A stretch of 50,750 nucleotides of DNA from NCBI GenBank assembly GCA_003599535.1, contig QZKQ01000130.1:1-50750 (forward strand), in the 5' to 3' direction. Positions 15,745 to 23,210 of the stretch are shown one piece after another. Position 1 is the first letter of the stretch. Every line of letters begins with the position of its first letter. The stretch comes from Candidatus Zixiibacteriota bacterium (lineage in GTDB: Bacteria; Electryoneota; B3-LCP). A program made the position numbers and the translations under genes. The notes below the pieces were generated by a model. That model was not told the DNA's origin and did not search any database. It saw nothing but the letters and a program-made list of their open reading frames with translations.

Positions 15745-17277
15745 CTATCGCAACAGGATCATCTTCTTGGTCTGCCGGTAGGCCTCCACCTGGATCTCGG
15801 CCAGGTACATCCCGGAAGCGGCGGGCGAACCCTGCTCGTTTTTCCCGTTCCAGGCGACGCTGCAACCGCCGGGCAGCATGAATTTATCCGCGATCAGGGT
15901 ACGCACCAGGTTCCCCTGTAGGTCGTAGACCCGCAGGCTCACGGTGGAGGGCTTGCCGATCTGAAAACGGAGGGTGGTGGACGCGTTGAAGGGGTTGGGG
16001 TAGTTCTGGGCCAGGTGGAACCAGCCGGGATGGCGCTGCAGTTCCCCGGGGGCCACCGCCACGGTGTCGCCGTAGTCAATCCAGGTCTCCGGCCCGGTGT
16101 ACAGAAACGCTACCCCATAGTCAAACCAATAATAAGGGGCGGAGATCAGGGCTTCATCCCGACCGTCGTTGTTGACGTCACCCGCGGACATGTCGCCTCC
16201 CCAGGCGGCCTCATCCAAACCCTGGATTTTGGCATCGGGCACCCCGTTGAAGCGGTGGGGGTGGCCCAGGTAGATGTAAGAAGCCCGGCTGCCGAAACCG
16301 TCAACGTCAGCGGTCAGGAGGTCGCTGATCCCGTCCCCGTTGAAATCCCCATGGGTGACGCTGTAGGCATTGGTGAGCTCGCCGTATTCATCCAGCAAAT
16401 GATCATCGTAGATCGTGTCCGGTTCTTCTGCGCCCAAGTAAACCTTGCCGCCGATACAAAAATCGTTGCATCCATCATGATTAATGTCGCCAATCGCGCC
16501 CTTGAGGATTGAAGTCGGTGGAAAGATCAAGTCCGGGAGCGTATCCATAGCGCTGCCGCCCAGATAGAGTCTAGGGTTCGTTCCACCAAAAAATACCATC
16601 AGATCATTGTACCCGTCCCCGTTGACGTCACCCAGGCCGCGGGGTATCAGTGAATTATAACTGCTGATCACCCAATCGGGGATGGTGTCCAGCGCCTGCC
16701 CGCCGAAGTAGATGCGCGCCTGCTCGCCGATGGTCAGAATGTTGCTCATGCAAAGATCGTTGCCGCCGTCGCCGTTGACGTCCCCGCAACTGTCCAGCCT
16801 GGTGCCCCATAGGGTCCCCGGCACATCCTGGGAGATGGTAAAATCGAACAGGGAATCGAACGGCTGTCCCCCCCAGAAAAGGTCCAGCCGGTCATGCTCC
16901 CACCATTCCGCCAAGCCGAAGTCTTCGAGGCCATCCCCATTGATGTCTCCCAGATTTTGATCTACCACGTCAAAAGCGACATCGGTGCGCTCGCCTTGGA
17001 AAGTCCACGCCAAGGGCACCGGCCAGGACCCCTGCCAATCATAGTAGTAGTTCCTGCCGGTGTAGCTGTTCCAGCCGTAGGCCCCGATGATGAACTCGTC
17101 AAAGCCGTCGGCGTCGAAATCCCCCATGGCCATGCCGATGCCGAAGTAATTATGGTCGTCCTCCCCCTGGTACTGCCCCACCAGGGTCATGAGGTTGAGG
17201 TCAACCTGCTGGGCTGCGGCAGTCACGGCCCACGCAGTGGCAAGCAGGGCCAGGAGGGAAAGGAGTAAGGTGCGCAT
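15745..17277 (-). CDS. Secreted FG-GAP/VCBS repeat protein with T9SS sorting domain
   Basis: A 510-residue protein with a signal peptide (residues 1-22, ending AVTAAAQ). Seven or so FG-GAP/VCBS-like repeats run through residues 30-400, visible as recurring D-x-D-x-D-G calcium-loop motifs (GDFDADGFDE, GDINGDGLED, GDVNGDGGND, GDFNGDGISD, GDVNNDGRDE). They predict a beta-propeller like integrin alpha chains. Residues about 425-510 are a FlgD-like/T9SS type A domain: NYPNPFN, then VYDLQGNLVRTL, ASGMYL and a terminal MILLR. It is predicted to be translocated by SprA and held on the surface or released. The binding partner is unknown. GGAGA precedes the ATG. Confidence 0.88.
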   Translation of the reverse strand: MRTLLLSLLALLATAWAVTAAAQQVDLNLMTLVGQYQGEDDHNYFGIGMAMGDFDADGFDEFIIGAYGWNSYTGRNYYYDWQGSWPVPLAWTFQGERTDVAFDVVDQNLGDINGDGLEDFGLAEWWEHDRLDLFWGGQPFDSLFDFTISQDVPGTLWGTRLDSCGDVNGDGGNDLCMSNILTIGEQARIYFGGQALDTIPDWVISSYNSLIPRGLGDVNGDGYNDLMVFFGGTNPRLYLGGSAMDTLPDLIFPPTSILKGAIGDINHDGCNDFCIGGKVYLGAEEPDTIYDDHLLDEYGELTNAYSVTHGDFNGDGISDLLTADVDGFGSRASYIYLGHPHRFNGVPDAKIQGLDEAAWGGDMSAGDVNNDGRDEALISAPYYWFDYGVAFLYTGPETWIDYGDTVAVAPGELQRHPGWFHLAQNYPNPFNASTTLRFQIGKPSTVSLRVYDLQGNLVRTLIADKFMLPGGCSVAWNGKNEQGSPAASGMYLAEIQVEAYRQTKKMILLR

Positions 17278-17299
17278 GGGAGGTCTCCGAAAGGAACGA

Positions 17300-17380
17300 A
17301 GAATGAAGATCTAAGAACGAAGATCTAAGAATGGGAGCCGAGAGCCGACAGCCGAGGGCCGACAGCCAGCAGCCAGCCGC
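17300..17380. repeat. Short degenerate tandem repeats
   Basis: Two simple repeats lie side by side upstream of the FG-GAP gene. One is a purine-rich repeat with gaagatctaagaa units (17303-17332). The other is an agccga(g/c)- type repeat (17336-17380) built from agccgagagccgacagccg and variants. They encode nothing plausible. Repeats of this style are scattered in many environmental genomes. Confidence 0.6.
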
Positions 17381-17439
17381 CATAATATACCACATTTCCC
17401 CTCCCCTGTCAAGCGCAATTTACTGCGAAAGGAGAAAAA

Positions 17440-17465
17440 AGGGGCGGCCACGCCGGACCGCCCCT
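17440..17465 (-). terminator. Rho-independent terminator of the sugar dehydrogenase gene
   Basis: On the minus strand aggggcgg, a 10-base loop, ccgcccct and then TTTTT. It lies 52 bases after the stop of the PQQ-type dehydrogenase. Confidence 0.8.
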
Positions 17466-17516
17466 ACGGATTATCCCTGTTCATGCCGCACCGAACAGGC
17501 GATCAAAGTGACGGCG

Positions 17517-19358
17517 TCACTTCACCAGCATCATCTTGCCCGCGGTGTGGACCTCCTGCGCCTGGAGGCGATAGAGGTACAGACCGGAGGCCAGGGCCGA
17601 CCCATCGAAGGTCACCTGGTGGGCGCCCGCTTCCCTCCAGCCGTTCACCAGTTCGGCCACGCGGCGGCCCTGCAGGTCGTAGACCGCCAGGGACACCTGA
17701 CCGGCCTGCGGCAGGGTATAGGCCAGGGTGGCTACCGGGTTGAAGGGGTTGGGGCGGATGGATACTCCGGCCGCCGGGGCCGCGGCGGCTTCCGGTTCGT
17801 TCAGCAGATCCAGCGGCTCCCAACCGCCGGGAGGGATGCCTGCCAGTTCCGCCCCGGACATGGTGAAGGTCAGGGTATCGTAATCGAACACCTGGTTGGG
17901 GTACACACCGGCGAAGACACGGTACCAGTAGTCCTGGGCGGGCGTCGTTCCCGCGATGGGCTGGACCACGCTGCGGGTGACGCTGGCTCCCGGCGGAAGC
18001 GTCAGCCCGGAGCGCACGATCAGCGGATCGCTGGGCGAGTTGGTGTCCACTCCCAGGGCGTCGGTCCACAGGTCGAAGTTCTGCGGCGCGCCTCCGGGGT
18101 TGGCCAGATTCAGAGTGAAGGTGAAGGAGCCTCCGCCCGGCGGAATGACGATGGGCGGATTGACCGCGTCGGCGGTTACAAGAATTTCATCGGTCAGGGG
18201 AACCACCTTGAAGATTTCCCCCTCCACGCCGTCCACCACGTAGAGTTCACCCGCCGCGTCCTCCCCGAAGGAGTTGATGTTGTTGATGTCATACAGGGGC
18301 GGCACCAGGTCCATGGTGAAGTTCTGCAGGCCGGTCAGTGAACCGCCCTGCTCGATGAAGCTCCAGATCTGGCCGGCATTGTAGTCGGCGAAGAAGTAAC
18401 GCCCCTGCAACTGCGGCAGGGCGCTGCCGCGATAGACGTACCCGCCGATGGCGGCGCCGTATACCGGAGTGTGGGGGTAGGTGAAGAAGGGCGCGGTCAC
18501 CTGCGGGACCACGGGGGAAATGGGGCCGTACCCCACCTGGGTGTTGCCTTCATAGTTGTTCCAGCCGTAATTCTGGCCGCCGGGGCTGCCGGCCGGCTGG
18601 AAGTTGATCTCTTCGAAATCTTCGGCGCCCACGTCGGCGATGTAGAAGTCGCCGGTCAGGCGGTCGAAGGAGGCGCGCCAGGGGTTGCGCAGGCCCATCG
18701 CCCAGATCTCGTCGCGGACCAGCGGTTCGCCGACGAAAGGATTGTCCGGAGGAATGGCGTAGGGGAAGCCGCCGTCCACGTCCAGGCGCAGGACTTTCCC
18801 GTAGAACCGGTTCCCGTTCTGGGCCAGGTTCAATTCGTCATGAAAGGTGCCCCCGTCGCCGGTGGTGACGTAGAGATAGCCGTCGGGGCCGAAGGCCATC
18901 ATGTCGGCGTTGTGGATGGGGACCGGTTGGGAGAACGACAGGAGGACCACCTCACTGTTGGGGTCCGCCACGTTGGGGTTGGAACTGACCGTGTAGCGGG
19001 CGATGACCGTGAGGCTGGCGCCGGTGGTGTAATTGATGAAGAAGTAGCCGTTGGAGGCGTACTGGGGATGAAAAGCCAGGGAAATCAACCCTTCCTCCAG
19101 CTCGGTCGTGCCCACGATAGGCTTGATGTCCAGGAAGGGGGTGGGCAGCAACTGGCCGTTTTGCAGGATGAGGATGCGGGCGTTCATTTGTTCCAGGATG
19201 AAGAGGCGATCGAAGTCGCCCGGAGGCGAGGTGACAAATAGCGGGGCTTCAAGCCCCGCCACCACCCGTTGGGTGGTAAAAGTGGCAGAATCAGCCGTGA
19301 AGAATAATCCGGATGTGCCGATCAGCAGTGCCATGAATCCCAAGGTAACCTTGTTCAT
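17517..19358 (-). CDS. Secreted PQQ-type sugar dehydrogenase (glucose/sorbosone family) with T9SS sorting domain
   Basis: A 613-residue protein with a signal peptide (residues 1-24). Residues about 30-390 form the six-bladed propeller of the soluble aldose/sorbosone dehydrogenase family: GLISLAFHPQYASNGYFFINYT, the catalytic-His region PVPIHNADMMAFGPDGYLYVTTGDGG, and EIWAMGLRNPWRASFD. A roughly 110-residue beta-sandwich linker follows. Residues 535-613 are a sorting domain (RPNPFNP, VYDLQGRRVAEL, ASGLYLYRL, terminal MMLVK). It would oxidise sugars outside the cell if PQQ is available. Some relatives are non-enzymatic binding propellers, and no pqq gene is in the window. GGAG precedes the ATG. 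Confidence 0.85.
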   Translation of the reverse strand: MNKVTLGFMALLIGTSGLFFTADSATFTTQRVVAGLEAPLFVTSPPGDFDRLFILEQMNARILILQNGQLLPTPFLDIKPIVGTTELEEGLISLAFHPQYASNGYFFINYTTGASLTVIARYTVSSNPNVADPNSEVVLLSFSQPVPIHNADMMAFGPDGYLYVTTGDGGTFHDELNLAQNGNRFYGKVLRLDVDGGFPYAIPPDNPFVGEPLVRDEIWAMGLRNPWRASFDRLTGDFYIADVGAEDFEEINFQPAGSPGGQNYGWNNYEGNTQVGYGPISPVVPQVTAPFFTYPHTPVYGAAIGGYVYRGSALPQLQGRYFFADYNAGQIWSFIEQGGSLTGLQNFTMDLVPPLYDINNINSFGEDAAGELYVVDGVEGEIFKVVPLTDEILVTADAVNPPIVIPPGGGSFTFTLNLANPGGAPQNFDLWTDALGVDTNSPSDPLIVRSGLTLPPGASVTRSVVQPIAGTTPAQDYWYRVFAGVYPNQVFDYDTLTFTMSGAELAGIPPGGWEPLDLLNEPEAAAAPAAGVSIRPNPFNPVATLAYTLPQAGQVSLAVYDLQGRRVAELVNGWREAGAHQVTFDGSALASGLYLYRLQAQEVHTAGKMMLVK

Positions 19359-19749
19359 CTGCTAATAACTCCCAAAAAAACAAACAAAATTTCCACTGTA
19401 TCAAAGAGCCCGGTCCGCCGGGGACGCGGCGACGAACTGCCAATTAAAAATACGCTTATTCACATAATTTATTTGTAAACATATTGTTAGGTAAATTTCA
19501 GGGGAATCGTTCGCTTGCCGGGCGGTTTTCGGACTGGCGCTGGCCCGCTGCTGCGAACGCAGCCTCCTGAATATTTCCTTGACATATCGGATCCAACTGC
19601 GTATATTAATCGTAAAATGGGAAGTTTTACCCCAAACAGAGCGGAGATGATCAGGATCGGCCCGGGGATCGTACTGCCGTTGCGCCTGCGTACTCCACCC
19701 GCCGTCCCACCTGCGCTATCCTGTCCTTACCATAATCTGAGGAACCACC
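19359..19749. other. Divergent intergenic region with pepF promoter
   Basis: This 391-base gap separates the minus-strand sugar dehydrogenase from the plus-strand oligoendopeptidase. It is AT-rich between 19373 and 19500. The only confident signal is the promoter at 19579-19607. I see no additional gene. Confidence 0.6.
19579..19607 (+). promoter_or_regulatory. Vegetative-type promoter of the oligoendopeptidase gene
   Basis: TTGACA (19579-19584), 17 bases, TATATT (19602-19607), a near-perfect housekeeping promoter. The start would be near 19614, about 135 bases before the ATG. Confidence 0.85.
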
Positions 19750-21705
19750 ATGCATTTCAAAACCGTTATCCTGACCCTGGTGTTGACCTGCCTGACCGGC
19801 ACGCTCGTCTTCGCCCAGGGGACCAAGTCCCGGGAGGATATTCCGGAACAGTACAAGTGGAAGCCCGAGCACATCTACGCCTCGATCGAAGACTGGCAGA
19901 AGGATATGGACTTCCTGAAGACCACGGTTGACGACCTGGCCGCGTTCAAGGGCCGCTTCGCCGGGGAGAAGGCGGAGGACCCGGCCCAGAGCCTGATCGC
20001 CTACAATGACCTGGCGGAAGAGGCCTGGAAGAAGTTCGAGCGTACCTGGACCTACGTCATGTACAACAGCGACGTGGACCTGGCCAATTCGGTCTGGACC
20101 GGCCGCCTGCAGCAGTTGCAGATGATGGCGGTGGACTACGGTCAGAAGCTGGCCTGGGTGGACCCGGAACTCCTGCAGATCCCCCAGGAGACCATGCACC
20201 AGTACATTGCCCAGAATCCCAAGCTGGAAGCGTACCGCAAGGCCTATGACGACCTCTATGCCCGGCAGGAACACGTGCTGTCCGAACCCGAGGAGCGGAT
20301 TCTGGCCCTCTCCGGCAACGTCACCGGCACCTCCTCTGACGTGTACGGCAAGCTGACCGACGTGGACATGCGCTGGGGCTACATTCTGGACGAGAACGGC
20401 GACTCGGTGGAAGTCAGCGACGCCTCCTGGGTTACCTGGCGCGCCAACCCCAACCGCCGGGTGCGCGAAGATTTCTTCAAGACCCTGTTCACCGGGTACA
20501 AGAACTACGGCACCACCATGGCCGCGCTGATGAACGGCAACGTGAAGAAGAACGTCTACCTGGCCCAGGCCCGTAACTACGAAAACACTCTGCAGGCGGC
20601 CCTGAAGGGGCAGTTTATCCCCGAGCAGGTGTACACCAACCTGGTGGAAACCGCCCGCAAGAACACCGCTCCGCTGCACAAGTACAACGAGGTGCGCAAG
20701 CGCCTGCTGGGCGTGGACGCGCTGCGCCACTGGGACTACTATGTCGGCGTCATGGATCTGCCCGAAGAGCGCTACACCTGGGAACAGGGCGTGGCCATGG
20801 TCACGGACGCTCTGAAGCCGTTGGGCCAGCAGTATACTACCGACATCACCTCCGGCCTGAACCCCGGCAGCGGCTGGGTGGATCCCTTCACCAGCCAGAG
20901 CAAGCGCGGCGGCGCCTACTCCAGCGGCTCCTACGGCACCCATCCCTACATGCTCTACAACTTCGACTACGATAAGGGCCTGAGCCTGGACGACGTGTCC
21001 ACCATCGCCCACGAGGTCGGCCACGCCATGCACAGCTACTATTCCGAGAAGACCCAGCCCTTCCCCAACAAGGACTACGCCATCTTCAACGCCGAGGTGG
21101 CTTCCACCACCAACGAAGCCATCATGAACCACAAGATCCTGGAGCAGGCACGCCAGGAGTACAAGAAGGCCAAGGGCGAGGCTAAAAAGCTGGCCAAGCA
21201 GAAGCTCATGGCCCTGCTGGAGAACAACATCAGCGGCGCCCGCGACACCTTCTACCGCCAGACCATGTTCGCCACCTGGGAATGGGAAGTGAACAAGATG
21301 GCCGAGAACGGCCAGCCCATCACCGCCGAGGCGCTGAATGAACTGTACCTGAACCTGTACAAGGAATTCCAGGGCCCGGTGATGGAATTCACCGACCTGT
21401 CGGCCGTGGAATGGTCCTACATCCCCCACTTCTACCGCGGCTATTACGTGTTCAGCTATGCCACCAGCTACGCCGCGGCCGTGGCCCTGGCCAGCGACAT
21501 CATCGCCGAGTCCCAGGGCGACAAGAAGAAGAAGGGCGCGGCGGACCGCTACCTGGCCTACCTGGCCTCCGGATCCGCCAAGCACCCGGTCGAACTGCTG
21601 AAGGACGCCGGGGTGGACATGACCACCGCCGCCCCCGTCGAAGCCTTCACCCAGTGGTTCGGCGCCATGGTGAATGAGCTGGACAAGCTCTCGACAGAGA
21701 AATAG
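19750..21705 (+). CDS. pepF: Exported M3-family oligoendopeptidase F
   Basis: A 651-residue zinc metallopeptidase. The N-terminal oligoendopeptidase-F domain is followed by the M3 catalytic region with His421-Glu422-X-Gly-His425 (TIAHEVGHAMHS) and the third ligand region EVASTTNEAIMNH about 28 residues later. A signal peptide (residues 1-21, LTCLTGTLVFAQG) predicts export. That is unusual for PepF, most of which are cytoplasmic, so this copy probably degrades peptides in the periplasm. Length matches the family (about 600-650). It is a single-gene unit with its own promoter and terminator. No sorting domain is present; the protein ends LDKLSTEK. Confidence 0.93.
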   Translation: MHFKTVILTLVLTCLTGTLVFAQGTKSREDIPEQYKWKPEHIYASIEDWQKDMDFLKTTVDDLAAFKGRFAGEKAEDPAQSLIAYNDLAEEAWKKFERTWTYVMYNSDVDLANSVWTGRLQQLQMMAVDYGQKLAWVDPELLQIPQETMHQYIAQNPKLEAYRKAYDDLYARQEHVLSEPEERILALSGNVTGTSSDVYGKLTDVDMRWGYILDENGDSVEVSDASWVTWRANPNRRVREDFFKTLFTGYKNYGTTMAALMNGNVKKNVYLAQARNYENTLQAALKGQFIPEQVYTNLVETARKNTAPLHKYNEVRKRLLGVDALRHWDYYVGVMDLPEERYTWEQGVAMVTDALKPLGQQYTTDITSGLNPGSGWVDPFTSQSKRGGAYSSGSYGTHPYMLYNFDYDKGLSLDDVSTIAHEVGHAMHSYYSEKTQPFPNKDYAIFNAEVASTTNEAIMNHKILEQARQEYKKAKGEAKKLAKQKLMALLENNISGARDTFYRQTMFATWEWEVNKMAENGQPITAEALNELYLNLYKEFQGPVMEFTDLSAVEWSYIPHFYRGYYVFSYATSYAAAVALASDIIAESQGDKKKKGAADRYLAYLASGSAKHPVELLKDAGVDMTTAAPVEAFTQWFGAMVNELDKLSTEK

Positions 21706-21731
21706 GCTTACCCAGCGGTGACGAGGTATAT

Positions 21732-21762
21732 GGGCGGGGAGATCACTTTCCCCGCCCTTTTT
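21732..21762 (+). terminator. Rho-independent terminator of pepF
   Basis: Perfect 8-bp arms gggcgggg (21732-21739) and ccccgccc (21750-21757) around agatcacttt, followed by TTTTT. It starts 27 bases after the stop. Confidence 0.9.
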
Positions 21763-21774
21763 AAAATTTCACGC

Positions 21775-21792
21775 AAAGCCGCAAAGATTTTT
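21775..21792. repeat. GCAAAG-type repeat, left flank of the MITE-like element
   Basis: The 18-mer aaagccgcaaagattttt is repeated exactly at 22051-22068 on the other side of the inverted-repeat element. It belongs to a wider family of GCAAAG-rich repeats also seen near 22.07, 24.94 and 26.01 kb. Confidence 0.7.
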
Positions 21793-22050
21793 GGTGTTCC
21801 CGCCAGGATTGAAGCGAAGCGATGGGCCTGAGAAGCTGTCGAAGGCAGTAAGTCCAGCACCGTTACGAGAGCCCGAGAAGCGCACCAAACATAAGCGAAG
21901 CGATTCCTGGCGGGAATGCAGATTGGCATGGGAGGTTCGCCGCCAGGAATCGCTATTCTGACGGCCTGGCCAGATCAGCTCAGGACCGTGATGTTCCCAC
22001 AATTTCGAATACTGCGCAGGTGAGCCCGCTTCAATCCTGGCGGCAACGGT
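21793..22050. mobile_element. MITE-like non-coding element with nested inverted repeats
   Basis: About 258 bases with no plausible gene. Terminal inverted repeats of 20 bases match at 19 positions (21796-21815 and 22028-22047; unit ccgccaggattgaagc). Inside is a second perfect 15-bp inverted repeat, agcgattcctggcgg (21899-21913) and its complement (21940-21954). All four arms share ccgccagga. The whole lies between two exact 18-base direct repeats, as expected of a target duplication or of insertion into a repeat. It looks like a non-autonomous element; no matching transposase is in the window. Confidence 0.6.
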
Positions 22051-22080
22051 AAAGCCGCAAAGATTTTTATCGCACGCAAA
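22051..22080. repeat. GCAAAG-type repeat, right flank of the MITE-like element
   Basis: This contains the second exact copy of aaagccgcaaagattttt (22051-22068), followed by atcgcacgcaaag, another unit of the same style. Confidence 0.65.
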
Positions 22081-22129
22081 GAATGTCAAAAAGCATTATT
22101 TTGCTGTTTGCTGTAAGCTGAGTGCTTAT

Positions 22130-22167
22130 TGCTTCTCTGTGTTCTCTGTGTCTCTGTGGTGAATTTT
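22130..22167. repeat. Dispersed CACAGAG-type repeat
   Basis: Read on the minus strand this is ttcaccacagagacacagag followed by aacacagagaagcaa. It is a sister of ttcaccgcaaagacgcaaag at 24937. Such CACAGAG/GCAAAG tandem-like repeats are scattered between genes in many environmental bacterial genomes; their role is unknown. Here it ends 12 bases before the next gene's start. Confidence 0.65.
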
Positions 22168-22179
22168 TCTGGAGGTCAC

Positions 22180-22572
22180 GTGCAGTACGAAGTGAAGCGC
22201 CTCGACCTGACCAGCGTGTTCAAGATCGCCTTCGTGATCCACGCCGTGCTGGGGTTCGTGGGGGGCCTGTTTTCCACCATGGTCCTGATGCGCCTGGCCG
22301 GCACCCTGGGCAGCCTGATGGAGGGTACCGGGTACATGCCGGAAATGCAGCCGGTGGGATTCTTCGGCAGCTTCTTCGGGGCGCTGTTCTTCGCCCTGTT
22401 CGCCGGAGTGTTCGGCGCGGCTATCACGGTGGTGGCCGCGGCGGTGTACAACCTGGTGGCTGGATCCCTGGGCGGCGTGAAGATGGAGCTGGCCACCCCT
22501 CCGCCGGGATACTCCCCTGCCCCCGCGCCGGCTTATCCCCCGCCGCGCCCGGAACCGCCCCCGTCGCCGTGA
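22180..22572 (+). CDS. Small membrane protein, unknown function (DUF3566-like topology)
   Basis: A 130-residue protein. The GTG at 22180 is preferred because GGAGG lies six bases before it; in-frame sequence further upstream is the CACAGAG repeat, not a gene. Two hydrophobic helices (about residues 13-37 and 58-92, rich in Gly, Ala, Phe and Val) are followed by a proline-rich tail (PPPGYSPAPAPAYPPPRP) that probably lies in the cytoplasm or periplasm. The arrangement resembles small two-helix membrane proteins annotated as DUF3566, but the match is only by general look. It is followed at once by a run of hairpin repeats. Function not predicted. Confidence 0.65.
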   Translation: MQYEVKRLDLTSVFKIAFVIHAVLGFVGGLFSTMVLMRLAGTLGSLMEGTGYMPEMQPVGFFGSFFGALFFALFAGVFGAAITVVAAAVYNLVAGSLGGVKMELATPPPGYSPAPAPAYPPPRPEPPPSP

Positions 22573-22613
22573 GGGGGCGCGGCAGCTCACTGCCGCTGGT
22601 TGTCCGAACTGCG

Positions 22614-22651
22614 AATATGGAGTGCGGCAGCAAGCTGCCGCACTCCATATT
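22614..22651. repeat. Long perfect hairpin with GCAGCAAGCTGC core
   Basis: A 17-bp perfect stem (aatatggagtgcggcag and its complement) around a caag loop. The core gcagcaagctgc recurs at 23071-23086. There is no U-run. An imperfect relative, ggcagctcactgccg, lies just before at about 22580-22594. Such a hairpin could terminate transcription of the preceding gene, but its form is that of a dispersed repeat. Confidence 0.75.
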
Positions 22652-22725
22652 GCACGCGAGTCTCGTATCACCAGCACACCCTTTTTCACTGTACCCGACA
22701 CGATGTTTTTATGAAGGAGGCAATT

Positions 22726-23037
22726 ATGTACGCCAGCATTCGACGGTACAAACTGAAGTCGCCCCAGTCGGCGAAAGAAGGAACCCAGATCATCAACGAT
22801 AGCTTTGTGCCTCTGATCAGCAAACAGCCGGGATTCGTCGCCTACTACTGCATTGATCCCGGCGACGGGAATTACACCACCATAAGCATATTCGAAAACC
22901 GTCAGCAGGCGGAGAAGTCCAACCAGGTATCCAAGGACTGGCTGAAGAATGTGCAGCACCTGATCCAGAGCGGACCGGACACCACCACCGGCGAAGTGGT
23001 GGTGCACCAGCAGGAAGAGGTACCCCAGAGCTACTGA
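22726..23037 (+). CDS. Small ABM-like (dimeric alpha/beta barrel) protein
   Basis: A 103-residue soluble protein. The ATG at 22726 follows AAGGAGG by 5 bases. The sequence pattern (SFVPLISKQPGFVAYYCID, then TTISIFENRQQAEKS) matches the ferredoxin-like fold of the antibiotic-biosynthesis-monooxygenase domain superfamily, whose members include monooxygenases, haem-binding and stress proteins. No catalytic residues can be assigned. It is a single gene framed by two GCAGCAAGCTGC hairpins. The role is unknown. Confidence 0.72.
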   Translation: MYASIRRYKLKSPQSAKEGTQIINDSFVPLISKQPGFVAYYCIDPGDGNYTTISIFENRQQAEKSNQVSKDWLKNVQHLIQSGPDTTTGEVVVHQQEEVPQSY

Positions 23038-23062
23038 TTCCGTAGATATCACGGATGACATA

Positions 23063-23094
23063 GCCTGGGGGCGCAGCAAGCTGCGCCCCCAGGC
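23063..23094. repeat. GCAGCAAGCTGC hairpin after the ABM-like gene
   Basis: A perfect 14-bp stem (gcctgggggcgcag and its complement) around caag, sharing the 12-base core with the hairpin at 22614. It lies 26 bases after the stop and may double as a terminator. A poorer atttat follows. Confidence 0.75.
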
Positions 23095-23106
23095 ATTTAT
23101 CCGGAC

Positions 23107-23133
23107 CGCAGCGCCTGCCTTGGAGGCGCTGCG
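23107..23133. repeat. Third hairpin, CGCAGCGCC arms
   Basis: Perfect 9-bp arms cgcagcgcc and ggcgctgcg enclose tgccttgga. It sits 12 bases after the previous hairpin, giving a cluster of hairpins before glnS. Confidence 0.6.
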
Positions 23134-23210
23134 CCCGGTGAGGCGTTCAACCAGACGAACGACGCCACCCGCTTCCATCATCCAATGAGACAACCCTAAC
23201 CCGATTGACC

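Noticed and set aside
17201-17395. Minus-strand frame containing WLSALGCRLSAP
   Set aside because: It is the translation of the simple agccgac-type tandem repeat, not a gene.
19651-21585. 644-codon minus-strand frame opposite pepF
   Set aside because: It is an antisense shadow with Leu/Val/Gly-rich composition. PepF on the plus strand has its own promoter, terminator and active site.
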